NCBI GenBank assembly: GCA_015501075.1
Contig: JADNYJ010000650.1
Coordinates: 1-17,039, forward strand
DNA length: 17,039 nt
Direction: 5' to 3'
Origin: Gymnopilus junonius
Taxonomy: Eukaryota; Basidiomycota; Agaricomycetes; Agaricales; Galerinaceae
Below, piece by piece: positions 9,833 to 17,039 of the stretch. The notes beneath the pieces are model-generated. The model saw only the letters and a list, made by a program, of their open reading frames with translations. It was not told the DNA's origin and did no database searches. Position 1 is the stretch's first letter. Each line of letters begins with the position of its first letter. The position numbers were made by a program, and so were the translations under genes.

Positions 9833-12140
9833 TCAGTCCTCTTCAAAAACAATCGACATTGAATCGGTGGTGAAGGTGCTTTTATACGGCATAATAGGAG
9901 GCCAGCTAGTCATCCAGGATTCGATCATCTCTTGATCATGGTTGATCAAGATAGACTTCCTGCTGTGCCCTGGCCACCAAATCTTAGGGTTTCTTGTCAC
10001 TGGGTATGACACTAGTCCTGCAAGTCCCGCCCAATCGAAGTCAATGACCATCACGTATGGTAGGTTGGTCTGTGGCCTAAATAGGACGGTACACTTTCGG
10101 CTGCCATCAGGAAGACTTTTGATTTTGGCTTGAATTAAGAGGTTGTTTGTGCGAAGATCCCCATGGACGAAATTCTTTTCTGCAAGCGATTTGAGAATTC
10201 CATCGAGAGATTCAGTAATTTTGGCCTTTGAGCTGGCAGCAACCTGAGGATATTTGGACCCAAGGTCATGGAGCGATATCCAGCCAATTGGTTCATCTGA
10301 TGTGGGCAGGCGAAGGTAGCGCATCAAATAACATGTTTCGATGGAAGGGCCAGGAAGGCCAGGGTAATTTCATCTGAATCTCTGATAGCATGGGGGTGCC
10401 ATGTCTCGAGATGACAGGTGATCTTGGATGACTCTTCCATAGCGTTCCTTGGCGACTCTGGAATATATGATTTTGAGAACGAGCTTGTCTTCAATGTTGC
10501 GTTGATGTCCTTCCCAGTGAGATTTCACAAGATAAATGATTCCTGGAAATAGCGTTTTTGTAACTTGAATTTTATCACCCACTCTGAAGCGGGGAATGTC
10601 CATCTCCTCATGCTGACTGTCTACAGTGTCCAATTCACTAAATAGATTCAGAACGTATTAGAAACAGCTTTCAAAAATGGTTATGCATAATTACCATGGA
10701 ATTAACTGTAGGGCTTGTCTGAGTGCCCATAGTTTCTTCACACCTTCTATGTAATTCGTTCCAATGAAATCTTGCTGAAGGTTTGTTTGGCCGCCAAACT
10801 GTAAGATGACGGGGGGCTTGTTCTTAGCATCACAGAAACCACCTCCAATGCTAAGGTGTGTTCCTAAAGAGGAAAAAGTCAGAATATAGCAAATCAGGAT
10901 AGCGAATCATAAAGATCATACCAGCCAACTGGACAAAAAAGACAGGCATGCCATTATACCGAGCAGCTGGACACCATGCTATGTAAGATTGGTAGAGCCT
11001 ATGGTTCTGCCAGAATGTGTTCCCTCCCACTCCCAGGTCTTGTTTGATTTCCACAAACATGCACAGAACTTTAGTGTCCTTGTGCCTGTAGCACAAATCG
11101 ATCCTGAATTTGTCCAGCTCACATAGAGGGATGTCCTGGGCAGGTGCTTGTTCCTTGTGCCACTCATAGTCGTCCCGGTTGTGTGGGAAATCTGCCAGAA
11201 TGGCATCAAGGAATCCTTGGAGATGCTTGTCGTGTGAGCTATAGAATTCTGGCATTGTGCACTGCAGTGTGTTGATGGTCTGACAAATACTAATAAAAGC
11301 TTCTCTGTTGACCGTAAACTTGACCTTTTGAGGGTCATTGGTGTTTAGAGCCTCTCGGGGATCTTGAGCGTCTGCAGGCAAGGCAAGTGGATACATGTGC
11401 CAGTAGGTAAAAATCCTAAATGCATCATGAAAGAATTCAAGAGGAAGTGGAATGGGATACAGAGGAGTACATCCATCACATACAGCAGTCCTGGGGTCAT
11501 TCTGGTAGTGCATATATTGAAGAAGAAGGCAGTATTCAGATGGTGCTGCTGCTTCAAAAAAAATAGCGAGAGTGACCACTTTCTGTCGCTCCTTCTCCAG
11601 GTCAGCATATTTGCCTCGAAGGAGTTTGTAATCGTATTCAGAGCCCTCCAGGGTTTCTTCTTCTTCGTCGGAGGGAAATATGAATTGAGGTTTCAATTCA
11701 GCTCAGTTTGCAAGCTCCTCCAGGTTGTTTAAGGAAGTAGGCACCAGCGGAATGAGTCTATACCTCACAACCAGATGCTTGTACCACTTTTCATTTGAGT
11801 AGCCAGGAAACTCTTCAATGATGACTTTCATGATGTCAAGCATTGGGACCAAAAGTTGCTGGGCATCCTGGACAAGCAATTTGTGCGGATCATTCATTTC
11901 GACTTTTGGTTTCTTCCTGGTTGAGTCAGACATATTCTGTTTTGCCTTTCTTTTGGAGGTCTTGGGCGTTTCTTGAGTCACTTCACGAAGCTTGCCTGTA
12001 GAGGATTTCTTGCTTGTCTTGGTGACTGTGCCCTTTGACCCCCGAGTGGTGGTGGAAGGGATCGCATTTTCCTTGGTGGCTGTGACTTTATTGCCAGTTC
12101 TGTGGTGGCCAGATCTGCGGGGTTCTGGTGCATCATCCAT
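9833..12140 (-). pseudogene. PD-(D/E)xK nuclease-like / protein kinase-like fusion, interrupted by two TGA codons
   Basis: From ATG 12140 the exons (10922-12140, 10695-10863, 9833-10637) sum to 731 codons in one frame across GT-AG introns of 58 and 57 bases. Residues 1-100 are basic and low in complexity, with nuclear-localisation-like KRKAK and RKKPKVE. A central domain carries RID (Asp near 11099), FVEIK (Glu and Lys near 11051-11043) and a following Gln, the spacing of a PD-(D/E)xK nuclease core. The C-terminal part has a kinase-like fold: LVLKI, then HGDLRTNN (near 10165) and VIDFDWAG (near 10042), the catalytic-loop and metal-binding motifs in the divergent form of fungal kinase-like proteins. 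This layout resembles the nuclease-kinase branch of Crinkler-like proteins known in fungi and oomycetes. TGA codons interrupt it at 11703-11705 and 10370-10372, where the reading frame otherwise continues. Substrate and role are unknown. Domain identity is inference from motifs. Confidence 0.8.
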
Positions 12141-12559
12141 TGTAAGAGAGCAAAACAGCAAGAAACGATAAACCAGCAGTAGGTGAGGGATGAAATTGGG
12201 ATGGAGGATGATTGATGAACATGTGTAGACAGGTTGTCACTATCGATGCATCAGAACCTTATTAAACTTTCCATTGATAATTGGCCACAGGCTGGCCCAG
12301 ATCCCAGATTTCTCATCAATATTTCTACTCATAAATTTTTATTGAAAAATGACATTAAATACAAACTGATAAGGGGTACAACAGTATTATAAGTATTAAG
12401 CTTGAAGGTGCAGGTTCATTCCATGAGGCATGGACAATGGTCAACGCCATCATGCAAGCTGCAAAGCAGAGACACGACGCCATAGTCAAATGAACAAAGT
12501 CTCCTCATAGCCAACCACCACTACATCCAGAATGAGCTGCACAAACTTTGGCTCTTCAT
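12141..12559. other. Upstream region of the kinase fusion
   Basis: This holds the presumed promoter of the nuclease-kinase gene. A minus-strand frame continues from the ribonucleotide reductase fragment to about 12486, but after about 12584 it no longer resembles that protein. No TATA-like element at a convincing distance, RNA gene or repeat was identified. Confidence 0.4.
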
Positions 12560-12889
12560 TGGTGCATTGGTGGTGATCTTGAAGTCGCTTCCAGAGAATC
12601 GAATGGCTATGCAGAGACATGAAGGCATCAGCAGGCCCTTGCATGCCAACTCCGATGGGATGGTGACACATGTTCAATTTGCCATTGACAATAAACGTGG
12701 GGAGGGCGAGAGGGCAAGCGAGGCGAGATTGCAGATGGCAGTCTCATCGGGGGAGGAGTACTCGATGATCTCAGTGCACAAGTTGGAAGACTTGATTGTG
12801 CCCAAGTTCTTTTGGTTGGATTTGTCTAGGGGCATACGTCAGATGAAACAGGTGCAATAAAGGTGATGAGACTTACTGTTAGCATGGTC
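12560..12889 (-). pseudogene. Ribonucleotide reductase large subunit, captured internal fragment
   Basis: Read from 12889, the frame gives DHAN, a 51-base GT-AG intron (12826-12876), then [36 protein letters not shown] and, after a frame change, FIVNGK. It then jumps to NMCHHPIGVGMQGPADAFMSL and, after another frame change, PFDSLEA. These are hallmark segments of the class I enzyme large subunit, which makes deoxyribonucleotides. NLCTE contains the radical-site cysteine and its Asn and Glu partners. Only this middle part is present. About 30-35 residues between the GK and NMRHRPIG segments are deleted, and at least two small indels shift the frame. Two conserved Arg codons of the RHRPIG motif have become Cys and His, as CpG transitions would produce. 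The retained intron argues for a DNA-level copy rather than a reverse-transcribed one. Confidence 0.85.
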
Positions 12890-13320
12890 CCACTCGTTAA
12901 CACGTACTTGCGAATCCTAAAATGGTGGTGTTAACCACAATCAACCTGTGGAAAACGAAAAAGCTTTTGTACCTTAGCATTCTTATCAGCAGTTTGAATG
13001 CCTTTCTGCAGCTGAACTTTCTTGGATTTGAGGCCGTTTTGTCAGGTGGCCTAAACAATGTGAGAACTCAGAGCTAAACCATTAGACTGCACTGTACCTT
13101 CATTTCTCACTCTTCCAGCAAGGCTCTCAAGGTTTCGTCCACCTCTTTGCATTGAGCCTTAAGAGCTCCTTCTGCTTGATCTGGATCTTGTCATGAAAGC
13201 CCTGCATTTTATCCGTTATGAAGCCATTAAAACCAGGACAATCCCAAGGGTGCGACTCACCTTTCAGCTGTCCCGTATTCCCCCCAATACCTTCTCTTCT
13301 TCATCAAGATATATCTTACT
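12890..13320 (-). pseudogene. SMC4-like condensin coiled-coil fragment, fused to the reductase fragment
   Basis: Minus-strand reading from about 13308 gives LDEEEKVLGGIRDS, a GT-bordered gap from 13260, then DKMQGFHDKIQIKQKELL and, one frame over, EVDETLRALLEE. Later comes LKSKKVQLQKGIQTADKNAK and, after a short intron, DSQVRV. The segments IRDS(L)K...DKxQxFHDxIxxKQxEL match from memory the coiled coil of fungal SMC4, the condensin ATPase subunit that compacts chromosomes. The pieces are interrupted by frameshifts, a stop after the IRDS segment and poor splice acceptors, so this is a non-functional fragment without the ATPase ends. It runs directly into the ribonucleotide reductase fragment on the same strand. 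The SMC4 assignment rests on one strong block and is less certain than the reductase call. Confidence 0.6.
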
Positions 13321-13434
13321 CCTCGACCTCAGGTTTCTCCTTTGTTTTCCAGGCAGTGGTGTCCTGTCATGGCTATCAGCATAGGTTCACATGAAACGAG
13401 AAGAGGATTAGATAACATGCCTTTTGTACCACCA

Positions 13435-13495
13435 ATAGACCCAAGGAACGGGTCGTGAAGGTTTGTATCCATAGAGTCATGGTTGGGGGCCAGTT
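13435..13495 (-). repeat. Degenerate partial copy of the GATA gene
   Basis: This 61-base segment aligns with 15665-15726 inside the GATA gene at about 80 percent identity with one gap (manual alignment) and lies in the same orientation. It corresponds to the segment NTPTGRPTLTLQTQTIATCS upstream of the first zinc finger. Several differences are C-to-T or G-to-A in this copy. It shows that part of the GATA gene was duplicated next to the SMC4 and reductase fragments. Confidence 0.75.
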
Positions 13496-14313
13496 AGGTG
13501 TCGTGGAGGATGAGAGAGAGACGGATGGGAAGAAAACGACAAGATAAATAACCAAAATGAAAAGGAAGAAGCAAGAGTCAACCAATCAGTTGAATGTTAG
13601 TGTGGTCTGTTGTTGTGTTGGAGGCTGGAAGGCAAGTTCAGAGTCGGTCTGATGCAAGAAATGCCAGATCCTAGATGAGGCGGAATGGCGCAGGAAAAAG
13701 GTGATGGACCAGTCGATGAATTGATGGATAATCGAATGCAAAATATGACAGAAAGCAGGGGAATTTTCGACAGTAAAGCGAGGACGAGAGTTACGTTGTC
13801 GATAGTCATAAACAAGCCAATGAAACGATGATTGGAAATGAGGAAATGATGTGCAGGGATGAGACAATGCTAGTTGAGGAGGAAATGAAAGAGGACGAGG
13901 GAAGGCTTGAAAGCAATGCAATGGATAAAAAAATATGGCATTGACAATGAGTTTTTAAGGAATAACAACATCTAAGTTAAAAAGCCCGCATGAAAGGGAA
14001 AGCAAAGGCACGAGAACAGTGATGATGATGGACATTTAACATTTGCGAGTGATTGTCATGACATGGTTCCTGGCAGGGGAGAGAGAATAGGAGGCAAGAA
14101 TGGATGGAGCGAGGTTGAAAAGATATGCGATGAAGAACAGGAACTATGCAATGTAATTAAGTCCATGACGAAAGTCCATGAATATGCTGTGGGAGACCAA
14201 TAATGGAAAAAGGAGATCCATGGAAGAAGTGAAGCCCGAGACAGCCCAGCTGGCAGAGGCAGAGGATGACGGGAAAGGTGATAATGATGACAAATGATGG
14301 CAGCTGACAACAA
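13496..14313. other. Gene-free stretch 3' of the GATA gene
   Basis: This stretch lies downstream of the GATA stop codon on the minus strand and should contain its 3' untranslated region. Minus-strand open frames at 13586-13921 and 14056-14313 are rich in Pro, Ser, Phe and His, lack motifs and do not connect through credible introns. I see no clear terminator, RNA gene or repeat boundary. Confidence 0.5.
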
Positions 14314-16511
14314 TCACTGGAAGTACGAGTCCACAAACATCTGTGAATGCATGTTGTTGACACCTCCATTCCCTCCACTCTCCTGGCCCACACTGCCCTT
14401 GCTCAGCTCCTCAGGAAGGGCCATGGGCGGATGCAAGTAGGTCAAGAACAGGCTCTCCTCATCCTGGAGAGCCATGGGTGAGTCCTCATTGGCAGCATTG
14501 CTAGCATTGCTCGAGCTACTCGAGCTGCTGCTCGTTGACCCGCTCCCACTGCCGTTTGAGGGGTAGAACAGCGCAGGCTCGTTGTCCATGTTGCCCTGGG
14601 GCATCATGGGCGGATGCCAGAATGTGTTGCCGGACCCACAGAGAGCAGGGCCAGAATTGATGGTGCTGTTGCTGTTGTAGGTGCTGAATGGGAACTCCAT
14701 CGATGCACACTTGGAGTGAGAGGCTACGATGAGGAAGAGCTGAAGCTCTCTCTACTGTACGAACTGAAGGAGACGGCAGAGGAGGGGGGCTCAGATGTGG
14801 AGTCGGTGCTCATCTTTCGCCTCTTGGTGGAACGCAGGCTGATCTCGGTAGACTCCACCATAGAGAATGGGAGGGCATCGGTGTTCATGTTATACAGCTG
14901 CATCAAATAATCCAGGTGGTATGGGCCAGGGTACGCAAGCCGGAAGGGGTTGAACAGAGGTGCCTTTGCATTGTCGGCAGTGGCACCAAGAGCCCCAGAC
15001 CTCTGGGCCAGTGCCAGGACAATGGGCGTCATGCCTGGACCCCTTGCAAATGACATTGGGTTTCATGGAAATGGGGCGGGCAGAGCCATGGAGCTTGTAA
15101 TACAGACCACAGCTAAGGTTGTAACTTCATTAATAACAAATCGAATTAGAATCAAATAGAGTGAAGCACATACACATTGCAAATGGTCTTGCCCTTGTCA
15201 TCCTTCCTCCACAGAGGAGTAGCTGTGGTGTGGCAGTTGTAGCACTGCGCTGCCATTGAGGGTCGAACTTTTTTTCAGTAAGGTGGAGAAACTTAATTGA
15301 AAATTAAGAAAACATACCCATAATGTCCACAGCTTCCTGGCAGGGTGCTGCTTGCATGCGGCTCTCGCCATGCGAATTGTGCATGCTCTTGGGGTGAGGT
15401 CGTTTGTGCTGTGCAAAATTAAGGTTGATGTACATTAGCTCGAAATGAATCATACTGATAAAAAGATGAAAAAACGAACCAATTTGCAGTACAAACTGCA
15501 GGCATTGCAGTTCAATTCGTCATTCAAGCCACGCCTCCAGAGCAGGGTGTGGGTCACGCCGCAGTTGGAACATTCGGCTTTGACCCCACCAGGAGTGGAA
15601 TTTCCCAACCCAGAGCCCACAGTGCCACGGAGCACAGCAGGGTTCAGGCTGGTCGCAGTCGCAGACAGACCCGAGGAACAGGTTGCGATGGTTTGTGTCT
15701 GAAGAGTCAGAGTTGGGCGGCCAGTTGGGGTGTTGGAGCGAGTGCTGTAAATGGAACTGACTCGAGAAGGTGCAACAGTCTCAGGCAAAATGTCTTTGAC
15801 TGCCTGAGAGAGGGGAGGAATGTTTTTGAAGATGGAGGTCTTCTTGGCAGTGCTGGGAGCTGGGGAAAGCTGGTCAATGTCCTCGTCATCGCTAATAAGA
15901 GTGCTTCCAGAGTCCTCGTCGCCAGCGTGTGTGGAAGAAGTGACAGAGGCCGAGGAAGAAGAAGAGGAAGCAACCGAAAAAGTGTGGAAGTTGAGTACGG
16001 CGATGGCAGGAGCTGCAGAAGAGGAAGCAGCAGCGGACTGGCTGCTGGAGGAAGCCATGACCGTGTCCTGGTTTGAGGAGTTGTCAGAAGCTTCGGAATT
16101 TTCGGCAGAGATGCCAGCATTTATGGCACTGGCTGCGGCATCGGCGATAGCTGAGGACCAGTTGGAATGGGAGGCACTGTCGCTGGAGGTGTCATCACTA
16201 AATAAGAGATCATCGAGAGGAAGCTCGATGGTGGGGCGCGAGATGCTGAACTGGTCATTATTTCCGGAGGGGTTGAACCCTTCACCATAATTCATGCAGT
16301 TCGTTAAAGTGGGGGTAGCAAAAAGCAATGCAGAGGGGCCGAAATCGTTATCAAAGAGACCGGGGAAGTGGAGGGACTGCGACGAAGCAGAGGAAGAAGT
16401 GGCGGCAATGTCTGTTGAGTCCTCTGGTTCGTTGTCGGCCATGATGGCGTCCTCACGGTCCACTTGGGCTCGGGCACGAGTTCGCTTGGTAAACTCGGCA
16501 GAGGGCTTCAT
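14314..16511 (-). pseudogene. Two-finger GATA transcription factor, probably a decaying copy
   Basis: The long first exon (15480-16511) encodes a Ser/Ala-rich acidic N-terminus with TNCMNYGEGF and IELPLDDLLFSDD, then finger 1 (CSNC-x17-CNAC). Introns at 15409-15479, 15250-15317 and 15113-15173 separate finger 2 (CYNC-x17-CNVC, then GLYYKLHGSARPISMK). Such fingers bind GATA DNA sites in the nucleus. The tail carries KRRKMSTDSTSEPPSS, GNTFWHPPMMPQ and TYLHPPMALPEE and stops at 14314. Finger 1 has THTLLW for the usual THTPLW and NACSLY for NACGLY; finger 2 has NVC for NAC. The linker has RPHPKSMHN and APCQE where relatives, from memory, carry Arg. The frame shifts by +1 between about 15050 and 14990, hits a TAA near 14890 if unshifted, and shifts back near 14735. 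The donor after finger 1 is a weak GTTCGT. ATG 16442 is an alternative start, because 16511 may lie in retrotransposon-derived DNA. Confidence 0.82.
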
Positions 16512-16529
16512 GTCGGGCTTACAATGCTT

Positions 16530-16709
16530 TGAAGTCCTCGGGTAAGTGAGCAAGGAGTGTACACCCCAGACCCAAGTAGCCAACTCAGGGTTTATGGTTA
16601 CGAAAAACCTCGAAGGGAGTGATGTGAGCTGGGAGGGTTGAGGTGATCATGAGGTTGTAGAGAAATCCAGCAGTCAGCGCAGCCTCACCCCAGTAGGTCA
16701 ACAACTACA
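16530..16709 (-). mobile_element. Ty1/copia retrotransposon fragment (integrase C-terminal part)
   Basis: Minus-strand translation from 16709 gives LLTYWGEAALTAGFLYNL, then PAHITPFEVFRNHKP, a TGA at 16585-16587, and in the same frame VGYLGLGCTLLAHLPEDFKAL. The pattern YW.EA..TA..L.N ... TP.E....KP..(V)..L...GC is the end of the copia integrase core, which inserts retrotransposon DNA. Only this short piece is recognisable. The fragment ends just before the ATG at 16511, so retrotransposon DNA sits where the GATA gene's promoter or first codons should be. Confidence 0.75.
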
Positions 16710-17039
16710 TGATTTGACAAAGAAGGACAAGAAAAAAGGCCTGTTCATGACATGATCAAAGTTAGGGCCCATCGTTAAAGCTCTTCATAATGTCTGAATC
16801 CTTAGGATCTATCTCATGAAGAGTTAGCCAGTAAACAATCTTTCAGAGATACAAACCCACCTCCAGAAAGCGCCGTATCCATAAGACCTTCATTATGCTC
16901 TTGTATTTTGAGAGACAGTCCTTCACGACCTTGTGTGAGGTTTTATTTGATCACAGAGGAAGACAACAAGTTGAATGAGAGTGGATTCAAAGATGATGCA
17001 TACAGCAGTGACTACAAATATATGAGGTGTCACTAAGGA
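16710..17039. other. Unassigned sequence to the right edge
   Basis: Probably more of the same retrotransposon, since it continues 5' of the integrase fragment on the minus strand. A minus-strand frame at about 16870-16930 (VVKDCLSKYKSIMKVLWIRR) is not recognisable, and stops interrupt all frames. No long terminal repeat boundary or gene was identified. Confidence 0.4.

Noticed and set aside
9561..9935. Plus-strand frame of 124 codons
   Set aside because: It begins with TTG, has no motif and runs antisense into the kinase-like domain.
11364..11732. Plus-strand frame of 122 codons
   Set aside because: Antisense to the nuclease-like coding region, with no motif of its own.
15820..16290. Plus-strand Glu-rich frame of 156 codons
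   Set aside because: It is the antisense shadow of the Ser/Ala-rich N-terminus of the GATA factor.

Overview
The window looks like a repeat-rich region of a filamentous basidiomycete genome, most likely an agaricomycete. The basis is introns of 43-71 bases, a Plavaka-type (CACTA-related) transposase, a nuclease-kinase fusion of a type common in mushroom genomes, and a two-finger GATA factor. I cannot name the species. Everything recognisable from about 5.5 kb to the right edge lies on the minus strand, and almost all of it is broken.

Layout by position. 1-3081 and 4159-4983 are gene-free and contain no CpG dinucleotide at all. They are interrupted by a young, CpG-rich, non-autonomous hAT-type element (3090-4150) with 17-bp terminal inverted repeats and a perfect 8-bp target duplication. 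4984-5494 holds an unrecognised decayed frame. 5544-8633 (minus) is a nearly full-length Plavaka transposase pseudogene with four in-frame TGA stops and about eight single-base frameshifts. 9183-9513 (minus) is a small three-exon gene model of unknown function. 9833-12140 (minus) is a PD-(D/E)xK nuclease-like plus protein-kinase-like fusion interrupted by two TGA codons. 12560-13320 (minus) is a chimera of two host-gene fragments: an SMC4-like condensin coiled coil joined to the radical-site region of ribonucleotide reductase large subunit. 13435-13495 is a degenerate copy of a piece of the neighbouring GATA gene. 14314-16511 (minus) is a GATA transcription factor gene whose two zinc fingers carry changes at normally invariant positions and whose 3' part has two compensating frameshifts. 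16530-16709 (minus) is a Ty1/copia integrase fragment abutting its 5' end.

The unifying signal is CpG decay. The left 4 kb has lost every CpG. All six premature stops in the transposase and kinase are TGA, the product expected from CGA. In the GATA and ribonucleotide reductase copies, conserved Arg, Gly and Pro positions have become His, Cys, Ser and Leu in the way CpG transitions predict. The simplest reading (inference) is a silenced, cytosine-methylated transposon island in which insertions of different ages can be ranked by remaining CpG: left tract oldest, Plavaka, kinase and GATA copies intermediate, hAT element youngest.

Family assignments come from motif recognition without database searches. 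Exon boundaries are manual readings of GT-AG signals checked for frame continuity.
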